Assembly (NCBI RefSeq): GCF_025685685.1
Contig: NZ_JAGSYH010000002.1
Coordinates: 544,768 to 608,767 of the forward strand
Origin: Acidicapsa dinghuensis
Lineage (GTDB): Bacteria; Acidobacteriota; Terriglobia; Terriglobales; Acidobacteriaceae
Direction of reading: 5' to 3'
DNA length: 64,000 nucleotides
Of this stretch, positions 29,166 through 38,357 are shown piece by piece. The first letter of the stretch is position 1, and every line of letters starts with the position of its first letter. The notes under the pieces are model-generated. The model saw only the letters and a list, made by a program, of their open reading frames with translations. It did not search any database and had not been told where the DNA came from. The translations under genes and the position numbers were made by a program.

Positions 29166-31832
29166 ATGCCTTCTTTCATCACTCGATTGACCATCAGGCT
29201 TCAGATGCTCTTTGGCCGCCGCAAAGCCGCCGAACAACTCAATGACGAGCTAAGCTTTCACCTTGAGCAGCAGATCCACGAAAACATCGCCGCAGGCATG
29301 AACAAGGACGAAGCTCGCAAGGCCGCTCTGCGCACCTTCGGCAGCCCCGGCCTCACCCGCGAACAAACTCGCGCAACATGGAGCTGGCACAGCCTGGAAA
29401 AGTTTGGCCGCGATCTTAAATTCGGCGCACGCACTCTGCTTCGCTCACCCGGCTTCGCATTCGTATCGATCCTCATCATGGCGCTCGGCATGGGAGCGAC
29501 AACATCGCTATTCACCGTTGTCCGCGCCGTCATGCTGCAGCCACTGCCTTTCCGTGATCCGTCGCATCTCGTCATGCTCTACGAACACTTCCGCGACGAC
29601 AACAGCAACAATGGTTACAACATTGTCTCTCCCGGCGACTACCGCACCTGGCGCGCCGATTCGCACAACTTCGAAGGCATCGCTGCGCTGCGCAACTATG
29701 GGGGTATGGTTTCAGGGGTGAACTCAGAGCTGCCTGAGGTTGTGCAAAGTGCAGGCGGTTCGGCAAATCTCTTTCCGCTTTTGGGCGTCAACCCTGCCCT
29801 TGGCCGCAGCTTCACCGAAGCGGAAGATCAGCCGGAAGGTCAGCCCGTAGTCATGCTGACATGGAGCTTCTTTCAGCGCCGTTTCGCCGCGGATCCATCC
29901 ATCATTGGCAAGCAAATCCATCTGGATACAGTCCCAACCACGGTGATCGGCGTACTGCCGCCCTGGTTCACCTATCCGGATAACCGCATTCAATTCTGGA
30001 TGCCCTACGCACAAACCTTCTCACCCGGCCAATACGGCATCTACGACGGCCATCAAAGCCTCGTCGTTGCACGTCTCAAGCCCGGCGTTACCGTCGCTGC
30101 AGCCACGCGCGAAGTAAGCGCCATCCAGTATCAGATTCACGTGGCCAATGCATCCAAGCCCGTTGCAGAAGATGTGTGGTCGCGTCCCATGATCGACGAC
30201 GTCGTCAAAGACGTCCGCACTCCACTCATCGTTCTGCTCGCCTCGGTTGCCTGCATGCTTCTCATTGCATGCCTCAATCTCTCCAATCTCCTCATCGCCC
30301 GCTCCGCAGCTCGCCGAAAAGAAGTCGCCATCCGTGGAGCTCTCGGTGGCGGCCGCCTCACACTCATTCGCGAACAGATGGTTGAGAGCCTGCTCATCTG
30401 CCTCACCGGCGGAGCCCTCGGCATGCTTCTTTCCTTAGCCGCAACAAAATGGCTCGCCGCTCACTGGAGCCGCCTGCCTCGCGCTGAAGCAGTTCACGCC
30501 GATGTCGGCGTTCTCTTCTTCGCGTTCGCTCTCGCAGCCATCACTGCACTCGCATCCGGCCTTATCCCTGCCATCTCGTCCACCGGAAAGGGCCTACTCT
30601 CAGCCCTTCATGATTCCTCGCGCACCATCGGCGGCAGCACTTCTCGCGCACGCTTGCGCAAAGTCATGCTCACTGCTGAAATCGCACTGACCGTCACACT
30701 CCTCGCATCAGCAGGCCTGCTCTTCCGCAGCTTCCTCCGTCTGCGCACTGCCGATCTCGGCTGCCGCACCGATCACGTCGCCACCATGCGCTTCGGTCTC
30801 CCCATAATCCAATACGACACCCGCGAGAAAGTACTGAACTTCCACGAGTCCCTGCTGGCACGCGTCCGCAGCCTGCCCGGCGTTCGTGGAGCAGCACTCG
30901 TCTCCACCGTTCCCGGCGCGGGCCATGAAGGCGACAAAACTTTCACCATCCTCGAGCACCCATTGCCAAGCTTCAGCGATCAGGAAGACGCCATGTATCG
31001 CTCCGCCGATCCGCAATACTTCAGCGTCATGGGTATCCCCGTCCTTCGGGGCCGCATCTTCACCGAGCACGAGCGACTCAACAACGACCACTACATCATC
31101 GTCAGCAAGAAATTCGTCGATCAATTCCTCAATGGCGACGATCCACTCGGCAAGCACGTTCGCGTCGGTTGGGATAACGAGCCCGAACTCTACGAGATCA
31201 TCGGCGAAGTAGGCGACACACTCTACGACGTCACCAAGCCCGTGCAGGCCACCATGTACTTCCCCATCCTCTCCGGCATCCCCAACCGTACCAGCGAAGC
31301 CAACATCGTTGCCTGGACCGCCGTCGATCCGCTCTCGATGACCACTCCCATTCAGCAGCAGATCTCCGCGCTCGACCCACAACTACCCGTCTACAACGTC
31401 TTCACCATCGACCAGATCATCGGCCGCACCACCGCAAGCCAGGGTTTCGCCGCCAACCTCATCCTCGCGTTCGCCGGAATATCTCTCCTCCTCGCGGGCG
31501 TAGGCCTTTACGGAGTACTCTCCTACCTCGTCACGCAACGCAACGCTGAGATAGGCATCCGCATCGCCCTCGGCGCACAACGTACCGAAGTCCTGCGCGT
31601 CATTCTCATCGATGGCCTGCGCCCCGTCCTCATCGGTGCAGCCATCGGCATGGTCGGAGCAGCCATCGCCGGCTCGCTCATCCGCTCCATGCTCTATGGA
31701 GCCAGTCCCTGGGACCCCATCGTCATCGCAACGACAACCGGCTGCCTGCTGCTAACCGCCATCGCAGCCTGCCTCGTCCCCGCCTGGCGCGCCTCGCACA
31801 TCAACCCCATCCAGGCCCTCAGATCTGAATAA
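29166..31832 (+). CDS. ADOP-type ABC transporter permease, tandem copy 3
   Basis: 888 residues; the ATG follows GGAGGAGAAAGT. The head reads MPSFITRLTIRLQMLFGRRK, almost the same as copy 2 (MPSFITRLTIKLRMLFGRRK), so these two are recent duplicates at this end. The rest is more distant: the first helix is FAFVSILIMALGMGATTSLF and the middle block LLASVACMLLIACLNLSNLLIAR. The ending LAGVGLYGVLSYLVTQRNAEIGIRIALGAQR is conserved. The gap to copy 2 is 30 bases. It belongs to the same operon as padR and the other copies. Confidence 0.93.
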   Translation: MPSFITRLTIRLQMLFGRRKAAEQLNDELSFHLEQQIHENIAAGMNKDEARKAALRTFGSPGLTREQTRATWSWHSLEKFGRDLKFGARTLLRSPGFAFVSILIMALGMGATTSLFTVVRAVMLQPLPFRDPSHLVMLYEHFRDDNSNNGYNIVSPGDYRTWRADSHNFEGIAALRNYGGMVSGVNSELPEVVQSAGGSANLFPLLGVNPALGRSFTEAEDQPEGQPVVMLTWSFFQRRFAADPSIIGKQIHLDTVPTTVIGVLPPWFTYPDNRIQFWMPYAQTFSPGQYGIYDGHQSLVVARLKPGVTVAAATREVSAIQYQIHVANASKPVAEDVWSRPMIDDVVKDVRTPLIVLLASVACMLLIACLNLSNLLIARSAARRKEVAIRGALGGGRLTLIREQMVESLLICLTGGALGMLLSLAATKWLAAHWSRLPRAEAVHADVGVLFFAFALAAITALASGLIPAISSTGKGLLSALHDSSRTIGGSTSRARLRKVMLTAEIALTVTLLASAGLLFRSFLRLRTADLGCRTDHVATMRFGLPIIQYDTREKVLNFHESLLARVRSLPGVRGAALVSTVPGAGHEGDKTFTILEHPLPSFSDQEDAMYRSADPQYFSVMGIPVLRGRIFTEHERLNNDHYIIVSKKFVDQFLNGDDPLGKHVRVGWDNEPELYEIIGEVGDTLYDVTKPVQATMYFPILSGIPNRTSEANIVAWTAVDPLSMTTPIQQQISALDPQLPVYNVFTIDQIIGRTTASQGFAANLILAFAGISLLLAGVGLYGVLSYLVTQRNAEIGIRIALGAQRTEVLRVILIDGLRPVLIGAAIGMVGAAIAGSLIRSMLYGASPWDPIVIATTTGCLLLTAIAACLVPAWRASHINPIQALRSE

Positions 31833-31860
31833 CGCATATCCGAATAGACCGGAGGCACTC

Positions 31861-34518
31861 ATGCGCTGGCTCACACAACTCAAAATGCGATTCCTGATGC
31901 TCACAAAGCGCCAACACGCCGCCGAGCAGTTAGAAGACGAATTCAGCTTCCATCTCGAACAGCAAATCGCTGAAAACATCGCCTCCGGCATGAGCGAAAC
32001 CAAAGCCCGCCAAGCCGCTCTACGCACCTTCGGCAACCCTACGCTCCTCCGCGAACAAACCCGCGAAACCTGGAACTGGAACATGCTCGAATCCCTACTT
32101 CGTGATCTCCGTTACAGCGTCCGCACCCTGCGCCGTACCCCGGGCTTCGCCGCCATGTCCATCCTCGTCATGGCCCTCGGTATCGGAGCCAACGTCGCCC
32201 TCTTCACCGTCGTCCGCGGCGTCCTGCTCAAGCCGCTTCCCTTCGCCGATTCCGACCGCCTCATCGTCATCACCGAGGGCGGAGACGAAGTCTCTCCCGA
32301 CCACCCCGTCGCCGGAGGCATCTTCGAAGCCTGGAAGCAGCAAAGCCACAGCTTCTCCGGTCTCGCTCTCACCGGCGGCGCAGAATTCAACTTCTCCGCC
32401 GGCGACACCACCGGTACGCAGCTAGCCGAATCCCTCCACGGCGCCAACATCAGCGCAAATCTCCTCCCGGTCCTCGGCGTTCAGCCAGCCTTCGGACGCG
32501 GCTTCACCCCAGCCGATGACCGCCGCGAAGCCCAGGGAACCGCAATCCTAAGCTGGCAACTATGGATGCGCCGCTTCGGCGGCAATCGCGCCATCCTCAA
32601 CCAGACCGTCCATCTCAACTCGCAGCCCTACACCGTCATTGGCATCATGCCCGCATGGTTCTCCTATCCAGATCCCACCACGCAGCTCTGGACCCCCCTC
32701 TATCACGACAAGCCCACGGCCCTCATGATCTCTCGCGACCAGCACGAATTCCGTGCCGTAGGACGTCTGCTCCCAGGCGTCAGTGAATCCACCGCCCGCG
32801 CTGAGATATCCCTCATCGTCAATCGCATCCGCAGCCAGCACGCCGACGACCCATACATCAGCCTCAAGGCCAACACCCGCCCGCTCCTCGAAGACATGGT
32901 CGGCGACATCCGCCGCCCGCTCTACGTCCTGCTTGCGGCCACAGGATGCGTCCTTCTCATCGCCTGCCTCAACGTAGCCAATCTGCTCGTAGCCCGCGCC
33001 GCCGCGCGGAAGAAAGAACTAGCCATCCGCACTGCTCTCGGCGGCAGCCGCCTCCGCCGCATCCGTGAACGCATCGTCGAAAGCCTCCTGCTTTCCACCG
33101 CAGGCGGCGCATTCGGCCTCGCATTCGCAGCACTCGCGCTCAAATGGCTCGTGCAGGCACGCAGCGAGATGACCCGCGTCGAATCCATCCACATCGACGC
33201 TACCGTCGCAGCCTTCACCATCGCTGTCGTCGCCTTCTGCGCTCTGCTCTCCGGGCTCATCTCCGCATTCAGCTCCGGCGACCGCAACATCCTCGCCTCA
33301 CTGCAAAGCGCCTCACGCTCCACGAGCCCCGGCCAATCCCGCGTCACTCTGCGCCGCGTTTTGCTTTCCCTTGAAGTTGGCCTCACCGTAGTCCTGCTCA
33401 TTGGCGCAGGACTCCTGCTCGAAAGCTACGCTCGCCTTCGCTCCGCCAATCTCGGCTGCATCACCGACAACGTCCTCACCATGCGCATCATGGTGCCGCG
33501 CATGCAGGGTAGCCAGCCCGCACAACTCGTCAACTTTTATGAACAGCTCCTCGATCGCGTCCGCGCGCTACCCGGTGTAAAGGCCGCAGGATTCACTGAT
33601 GTCATCCCCGGCCAGGGCTACTGGGAAGACGCCAACTTCTCCATCCCCGAACACCCGGCTTTACCAGCAGGCGTGGGCCTCTTTGCCATCAATCGCTGGG
33701 TTGATCCCGGCTACTTCAACGCCATCGGCATTCCGATCCTCAAAGGCCGCGGCCTCGATCCCAGCCGCAAGCTCGACCGCGTCGACGAAGTCGTCATCAG
33801 CAAGCTCTTCGCCGATAAATACTTCCCCGGCGAGGACCCCATCGGCAGGCACCTTCGAGTCACCGACGGCACCGCTGTCTATCTCTTCCGTGTCGTCGGT
33901 ATCGCAGGTGACATACGTTACAGTCTCGGCGAAGACCCAGCACCGATCCAGTACTTCTCGCTGCTCGCAGGCGTTAAAAACAACGGCTCACTCATCGTCC
34001 GCTCCAGCAGCAACGTCGAGCAGCTCGCGCTGCCCATCCAGCGCATCATCCAATCCCTCGACCGCAACCTGCCCGTCTCCGACATCCTCACCATGGATCA
34101 GCTTCTCGGCCGATCCACCGTCGATCAAAGCTTCAACGCCACCCTGCTCGTAGGTTTCGCCGCGCTGTCCCTCATCCTCGCCGCCGTCGGACTCTTCGGC
34201 GTCCTTTCCTACATCGTCGCCCAGCGCACCAGCGAAATCGGTGTCCGCATCGCCCTCGGCGCACAGCGAGAACAGGTTCTGCGGCTCGTCCTAGCCGACG
34301 GCCTGCGCCCCGCTCTCGTTGGATTGGCACTCGGCCTCATAGCCGCCGCAGGCACCACCCGGCTAATCCAATCCATGCTCTACGGCACCCGTCCGCTCGA
34401 CCTGACAGTCTTCACCGCCGTCAGCGCGCTCCTGCTCGCGGTAGCCGCGGGCGCATGCCTCGTCCCAGCCTGGCGCGCCTCACGCCTAGACCCAGTCCAG
34501 GCCCTCCGCTCCGAATAA
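31861..34518 (+). CDS. ADOP-type ABC transporter permease, tandem copy 4
   Basis: 885 residues; the ATG follows CCGGAGGCACTC. The head AEQLEDEFSFHLEQQIAENIASGM resembles copies 1 and 2. The first membrane helix is AAMSILVMALGIGANVALF, the middle block LLAATGCVLLIACLNVANLLVARAAARKKELAIR, and the last LAAVGLFGVLSYIVAQRTSEIGVRIALGAQREQ. It is the last gene of the operon, with a terminator about 25 bases past its stop codon. As with its neighbours, no ATPase or membrane-fusion protein is linked. Confidence 0.93.
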   Translation: MRWLTQLKMRFLMLTKRQHAAEQLEDEFSFHLEQQIAENIASGMSETKARQAALRTFGNPTLLREQTRETWNWNMLESLLRDLRYSVRTLRRTPGFAAMSILVMALGIGANVALFTVVRGVLLKPLPFADSDRLIVITEGGDEVSPDHPVAGGIFEAWKQQSHSFSGLALTGGAEFNFSAGDTTGTQLAESLHGANISANLLPVLGVQPAFGRGFTPADDRREAQGTAILSWQLWMRRFGGNRAILNQTVHLNSQPYTVIGIMPAWFSYPDPTTQLWTPLYHDKPTALMISRDQHEFRAVGRLLPGVSESTARAEISLIVNRIRSQHADDPYISLKANTRPLLEDMVGDIRRPLYVLLAATGCVLLIACLNVANLLVARAAARKKELAIRTALGGSRLRRIRERIVESLLLSTAGGAFGLAFAALALKWLVQARSEMTRVESIHIDATVAAFTIAVVAFCALLSGLISAFSSGDRNILASLQSASRSTSPGQSRVTLRRVLLSLEVGLTVVLLIGAGLLLESYARLRSANLGCITDNVLTMRIMVPRMQGSQPAQLVNFYEQLLDRVRALPGVKAAGFTDVIPGQGYWEDANFSIPEHPALPAGVGLFAINRWVDPGYFNAIGIPILKGRGLDPSRKLDRVDEVVISKLFADKYFPGEDPIGRHLRVTDGTAVYLFRVVGIAGDIRYSLGEDPAPIQYFSLLAGVKNNGSLIVRSSSNVEQLALPIQRIIQSLDRNLPVSDILTMDQLLGRSTVDQSFNATLLVGFAALSLILAAVGLFGVLSYIVAQRTSEIGVRIALGAQREQVLRLVLADGLRPALVGLALGLIAAAGTTRLIQSMLYGTRPLDLTVFTAVSALLLAVAAGACLVPAWRASRLDPVQALRSE

Positions 34519-34542
34519 ACGTGGAATATCACAAACAAAAAC

Positions 34543-34577
34543 GGCCCGCCGGAAATCCAGCGGGCCACCTATCTTTT
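34543..34577 (+). terminator. Terminator of the padR-ADOP operon
   Basis: GGCCCGC (543-549 of the 34 kb block), a 10-base loop, GCGGGCC (560-566) and a T-rich stretch (ATCTTTTTCT) right after it. Confidence 0.85.
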
Positions 34578-34630
34578 TCTAAATTTCTCCAACGGTTTTT
34601 GATAATCAGGTAGCCGGTTCAAAAGGTAGG

Positions 34631-34690
34631 CCGGGGATTCATCCCCGGCATTAACCCATCTTGACTACACGGGCCTTTAGGCCCTGAGGC
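34631..34690. repeat. Intergenic hairpin repeats (two short palindromes)
   Basis: CCGGGGAT-TC-ATCCCCGG (631-648) and GGGCCT-TT-AGGCCC (671-684) lie between the ADOP operon and msrB. The second, followed by CTGAGG, resembles the GGGCCTTCAGCCCGC...GAGG hairpin near 50.3 kb. They look like small dispersed repeats. Confidence 0.65.
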
Positions 34691-34717
34691 GAGCTTTCAA
34701 ATTCAAGCCAGAATCAA

Positions 34718-35122
34718 TCACTTATGCTCAAACGTCAGCGAAGCCGAATTAATGCAATACCGCAACCCCGTAGGCTTAGGCCCGTCCGGAAACACATGCC
34801 CCAGATGCCCTCCGCACCGCGCGCAGGTTACTTCAATCCGGCGCATCCCGTAGCTGTTGTCCTCATGCTCGGCAATTGCCTTTGAGTCCGTGGGAATATA
34901 AAAACTCGGCCAGCCGCAGCCCGAGTCGAACTTCGCATCGCTGCCAAACAACACCGCTCCACAACCTGCGCATGTGTACTCGCCCGTGTCGTGATTCTCC
35001 GTCAGCGCCCCGGTCCACGGACGCTCCGTACCCTTCTGCCGCAATACGTGATACTGCTCCGGCGTAAGCTGCGCGCGCCACTCCGCGTCGCTCTTCTGAA
35101 CCTTCTCGATAGTCTCAGACAT
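34718..35122 (-). CDS. msrB: Peptide-methionine (R)-S-oxide reductase
   Basis: 134 residues. Zinc-binding cysteine pairs Cys51/Cys54 (CAGC) and Cys100/Cys103 (CARC), the family motif [11 protein letters not shown] and the catalytic Cys123 in [10 protein letters not shown] are all in place. It reduces the R form of methionine sulfoxide in proteins, using thioredoxin, and repairs oxidative damage in the cytoplasm (no signal peptide). The start is set by GAAAGGA eight bases upstream. It appears to be transcribed alone. Confidence 0.97.
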   Translation of the reverse strand: MSETIEKVQKSDAEWRAQLTPEQYHVLRQKGTERPWTGALTENHDTGEYTCAGCGAVLFGSDAKFDSGCGWPSFYIPTDSKAIAEHEDNSYGMRRIEVTCARCGGHLGHVFPDGPKPTGLRYCINSASLTFEHK

Positions 35123-35214
35123 GTATCGATCCTTTCAGCTATTTGATCCAATCCTACCCCTCGCGGTTGCAAGATGGCCTGCCACCCGCATAGAGTGCAA
35201 GCGAGTTCAAGTAG

Positions 35215-35673
35215 ACGCGGAATGACATAGCCGCGGCTGCATATCAGCCAACGCTCATCACCCTGCTCATCGAAGCAGGCGCGAACATCCATGCGAAGAA
35301 TCGCCACGGCGACCAGCCGATCCATTCAGCCGCGGTCGGTACTCCGGGATCATCAAACTGGAATCCCTCTACTCAGTCAGAAGCCATCGTACGCCTGGTA
35401 AACGCCGGTGCAGATCCAGATTCAGCCAACAAACTGGGCGTTACCCCATTGCATCGTGCCGTTCGCACTCGCTGTGCCGCGGCTGTGCGTACTCTTTTGG
35501 CGTCCGGCGTCAACCCTGCTCGCAGAAATAAAAGTGGTTCTACAGCAATATCTCTCGCCACACTCAACACCGGTCGCGGAGGGACAGGTTCGGAGGAAGC
35601 AAAATCTCAACAGCAGGAGATAATCCGAATGCTCGAACAGTACATGCGGCAAGCACCAGATCTGCCGCGTTAA
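35215..35673 (+). pseudogene. Remnant of an ankyrin-repeat protein gene
   Basis: The frame ending at 35673 reads ITLLIEAGANIHAKNRHG, then IVRLVNAGADPDSANKLG, VTPLHRAVRTR and VRTLLASGVNPARRNKSG, which are three to four good ankyrin repeats, and closes with a helical tail (QQQEIIRMLEQYMRQ). It is open from just after a TAG at 35212, but no ATG, GTG or TTG lies in frame before the repeats; the first ATG (35449) would leave only 74 residues. The upstream half of the gene therefore seems to be missing. Ankyrin proteins bind other proteins. An alternative is that the short 35449 product is still made. Confidence 0.65.
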
Positions 35674-35702
35674 GAAGCACTTTCGTGAAGAAGCGATTTG
35701 CT

Positions 35703-36335
35703 CTAGCCCAACGGCGCCATGTGTTTCGTATTCGAGTAGGTGTACATAATCCGGTTCACCACCGTAATCGTCGACAGCACCGCCAGCACCCACAACACCG
35801 GCGCCATCACACCCCAGTGGTTGAACAGCGCGCCAAGAATAATCAGCACAATCCGCTCCGGCCTCTCCATGAAGCCAACCTTGCAGGAACCAATCAGCGC
35901 CTCAGCCCGCGCCCGCGTGTAGCTCACCATCAGGCTCGTCACCATCACAAACGCCACCAGCACCACGTAACGGAAGTGGTTGACCCGCGCGTAGTACACC
36001 AGTAGTCCAAAGAACAGCACCACGTCTGAGTAACGATCGATCACCGAGTCAAAAAACGCCCCGAATACCGTCACCTGCCCGGTGCGCCGCGCCACGCGGC
36101 CATCCACCATATCAAAAAGACCGGCTCCGATAATCACCAGCCCGGCATACAAAAACATCCGGCCGGCATTCGTCACCGTCGCCTCGCCAAAGAAAAAGGC
36201 GGCCACGATGTTGATCACCAGTCCGATAAAGGTCAGTACATTGGGAGAAATGCGGGTCAGCGCAAGCCCGTTCACAATGCGATCGAGCAGCCATCCGCAC
36301 GCGCGGCCAAAGGCGCTTGTCCAGGTCGTTGCCAC
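35703..36335 (-). CDS. CDP-alcohol phosphatidyltransferase family protein
   Basis: 210 residues, about six membrane segments. The signature D75-x2-D78-G79-x2-A82-R83-x8-G92-x3-D96-x3-D100 is complete, so a two-metal catalytic site is present. These enzymes swap CMP of a CDP-diacylglycerol for an alcohol to make phospholipid headgroups. Whether it makes phosphatidylglycerol phosphate, phosphatidylinositol phosphate or archaetidyl-type lipids cannot be told, so no gene name is given. It starts at a GTG only three bases after the greA stop codon, so the two are co-transcribed. Confidence 0.9.
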   Translation of the reverse strand: MATTWTSAFGRACGWLLDRIVNGLALTRISPNVLTFIGLVINIVAAFFFGEATVTNAGRMFLYAGLVIIGAGLFDMVDGRVARRTGQVTVFGAFFDSVIDRYSDVVLFFGLLVYYARVNHFRYVVLVAFVMVTSLMVSYTRARAEALIGSCKVGFMERPERIVLIILGALFNHWGVMAPVLWVLAVLSTITVVNRIMYTYSNTKHMAPLG

Positions 36336-36338
36336 CGC

Positions 36339-36815
36339 TTACGCCTCGACTTCGTCGTGAATCGTCACAAGCTTCAGCACTTCCAGCTCACGCTTGCCAC
36401 TCGGCGTCACCACTGTCGCGGTATCGCCTACCTGCTTGCCAATCAGCGCGCGGCCGATCGGTGAGGTCGTCGAAATCAGCCCCTTCGCCACATCCGACTC
36501 CTCGCTCGTCACTAGCTTGTAGACGATCTCATCGTCCTTGCTGGTATCGAACACCGTCACCGTCGAACCAAAAGCGACCTTGTCCTTCGGAATATTCGCC
36601 AGGTTCACCAGCGAAAACTCCGCCATCCGCTTCTTCAACTGGCCGAGACGCGCATTCACGAACTCCTGCCGCTGCTTGGCCATGTGATACTCGGCGTTCT
36701 CGGAAAGATCGCCAAGGGCCACAGCCTTCTTGATCTCCGCGGGTAGCTCGTGCGCCAGTTCATGCTCCAACTTGTGGATCTCTTCGAGAAGTTGCTTTTT
36801 GATGTGATCCGTCAT
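36339..36815 (-). CDS. greA: Transcription elongation factor GreA
   Basis: 158 residues, the usual length. An N-terminal coiled coil ends in the acidic tip GDLSENAEY (Asp36 and Glu39), which enters the RNA polymerase secondary channel and triggers cleavage of backtracked RNA. The C-terminal FKBP-like domain holds STTSPIGRALIGKQVGD. The ribosome site CAGGAAACG precedes the ATG. It is the first gene of a two-gene unit with the phosphatidyltransferase gene. Confidence 0.96.
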   Translation of the reverse strand: MTDHIKKQLLEEIHKLEHELAHELPAEIKKAVALGDLSENAEYHMAKQRQEFVNARLGQLKKRMAEFSLVNLANIPKDKVAFGSTVTVFDTSKDDEIVYKLVTSEESDVAKGLISTTSPIGRALIGKQVGDTATVVTPSGKRELEVLKLVTIHDEVEA

Positions 36816-37141
36816 TCGTTTCCTGTTGCGGCGTTAAACCCTTGCGAAGTAGCAAGATACAAATACTGCTTATCCCGCGGTGCGTTCCTCTTTCGCACCC
36901 CGCGATCCAAACATGCTGTCGTGTGAGTTCCGCCGCGAAATCTGAGGTTAAGCCGCCCCTGATGCACACCACGAAGCAGCTGGGCGTCCTGGCCCTGAAA
37001 CCATCATTATACGATGTCCCGTGAATAACCCGCCTTGAGAGAATTCTCCCAGCCGAGCCTCAAACAAACATGCAGGTTATCCTGTTTGCCCGGACAGACT
37101 AACCAGAGAATCCCTGTGAATCTGGCAAACTGGGGACGCAT

Positions 37142-37411
37142 ATGAATCAGCGTGAGTTGTGGATCTCGATCGAGCACGATCTTGCGCGTGCTCGCCAAGT
37201 ACTTCCAGACAGCGTATTAACCCATGAGGCGATAAGCCAATATCACGAATTTCTTGGACACAATGAACTGGAGCTGGCCTGTGATGCCCTTGAGAGGTAT
37301 GCCAATGAACATCCCGTTCCTAACGATTTTTGGATAGCTCTTCGCGACGCCGCGATGAAGATGAATCTATCGGATCATGCCGCTAGGTACGAAAAGCGAA
37401 TTTCAAACTGA
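37142..37411 (+). CDS. Small hypothetical protein, possibly immunity-like
   Basis: 89 residues, no signal peptide, acidic and helical. The middle YHEFLGHNELELACDALERYANEHP and the end FWIALRDAAMKMNLSDHAARY resemble small helical proteins annotated as MafI-type immunity proteins, but I cannot confirm this. A toxin or contact-dependent system would be expected beside such a gene and none is present. GGGGACGC precedes the ATG. It stands alone between greA (minus) and a small basic protein gene (minus). Confidence 0.7.
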   Translation: MNQRELWISIEHDLARARQVLPDSVLTHEAISQYHEFLGHNELELACDALERYANEHPVPNDFWIALRDAAMKMNLSDHAARYEKRISN

Positions 37412-37531
37412 AGCACTTCTTATCTATCGAATTTGAAACCTGGGACCACATTCGTGCTAAGCACGGATCGAAGGTAACAGGAGATTTCAGGCCTTCAGAA
37501 TCGCTCCGAGGCGCTCAGGCCTTCAGCTAGA

Positions 37532-37657
37532 TTATTTCGCGGGCTTCACAGGCTTTGGTGCATCCGCCTTCGCATCCATCGGCTGATTCTTCCCCCGCTT
37601 CAGCGTCAACGTCGGAGGCTTCGTCTTACCCGGCAGCTTCTTCTTTTCCGTCGCCAA
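37532..37657 (-). CDS. Small lysine- and proline-rich basic protein (41 residues)
   Basis: A TTG start at 37657, with AAAGGA eight bases before it, gives MATEKKKLPGKTKPPTLT, continuing LKRGKNQPMDAKAD and ending APKPVKPAK. It is strongly basic, with no hydrophobic segment. It lies 53 bases downstream of ruvX on the same strand, so it may be co-transcribed. It recalls small nucleic-acid-binding or disordered proteins. Function unknown; a chance frame cannot be excluded because it is short. Confidence 0.5.
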   Translation of the reverse strand: MATEKKKLPGKTKPPTLTLKRGKNQPMDAKADAPKPVKPAK

Positions 37658-37710
37658 ATCACACGTCCTTTCCACTGGGGCGAAAGCATAGCATGAATAA
37701 ACATCCGGCC

Positions 37711-38160
37711 CTACCCCCGCTTCGCATCCAGAAATGACTGCAAAATCAACACTGCCGCCACCTGATCCACCACTTCCGCATGTTCCTGCCGCTTCTTTCC
37801 CGCCCGATACAGAATCTCGTGCGCCTCACGGCTGGTCAGCCGCTCATCCCACAACGTCACCGGCAGCCCCGTCATCTCCCCCAGCTCAGCCGCAAACTTC
37901 CGCGCCCGCTCTGTCTGCGCGCTCGCCTCGCCTGACTGCAGATACACCGGATCACCCGCCACAATCCCTCCGCAGCCATATCTCCGGCACAGCCGTGCCA
38001 GCGATCGCAGATCCTCCCGCGGATTCCGCTTCCGTTCCAGCGTCAACACCGGCTGCGCCAGCAATCCCAGTTCATCCGAAACCGCCACTCCAATCCTCTT
38101 CGTCCCAATATCCAGCCCCAAATAGCGGATCTGAGAACCGGAAACAGCCGCCTCATCCAA
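37711..38160 (-). CDS. ruvX: YqgF/RuvX-type putative pre-16S rRNA nuclease
   Basis: 149 residues with the RNase H-like fold of YqgF: LGLDIGTKRIGVAVSD with Asp17, WDERLTS (104-110) and VDQVAAVLILQSFL with Asp132, the three acidic positions that hold metal. The protein trims the 5' end of 16S rRNA and is also described as a Holliday junction resolvase. It starts at a TTG with GGGGGAG seven bases ahead. It is divergent from mltG, with which yqgF is often clustered. Confidence 0.94.
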   Translation of the reverse strand: MDEAAVSGSQIRYLGLDIGTKRIGVAVSDELGLLAQPVLTLERKRNPREDLRSLARLCRRYGCGGIVAGDPVYLQSGEASAQTERARKFAAELGEMTGLPVTLWDERLTSREAHEILYRAGKKRQEHAEVVDQVAAVLILQSFLDAKRG

Positions 38161-38357
38161 ATTTCACTCCCCCGCCCTAAAACCAAAGCGCAACCCTGTC
38201 CGCAAGCATACCGCGTGCCCAAAAGAGTACCGGAAAGCCCATGCCAGTTCGGCCTAATTGCACAACTCAACCGATACAATCAAAAGGAAGAGAATCCCCG
38301 CGGCCCTGAATCGCGTCTCATCTCTTGAGTTAACTAGCGGAAGGGTTTGTTCCAAAG

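Noticed and set aside
37430..37530. Two AGGCCTTCAG motifs near 37490 and 37520 as part of a hairpin repeat
   Set aside because: They are direct, short and lack the stem seen in the other hairpin repeats.
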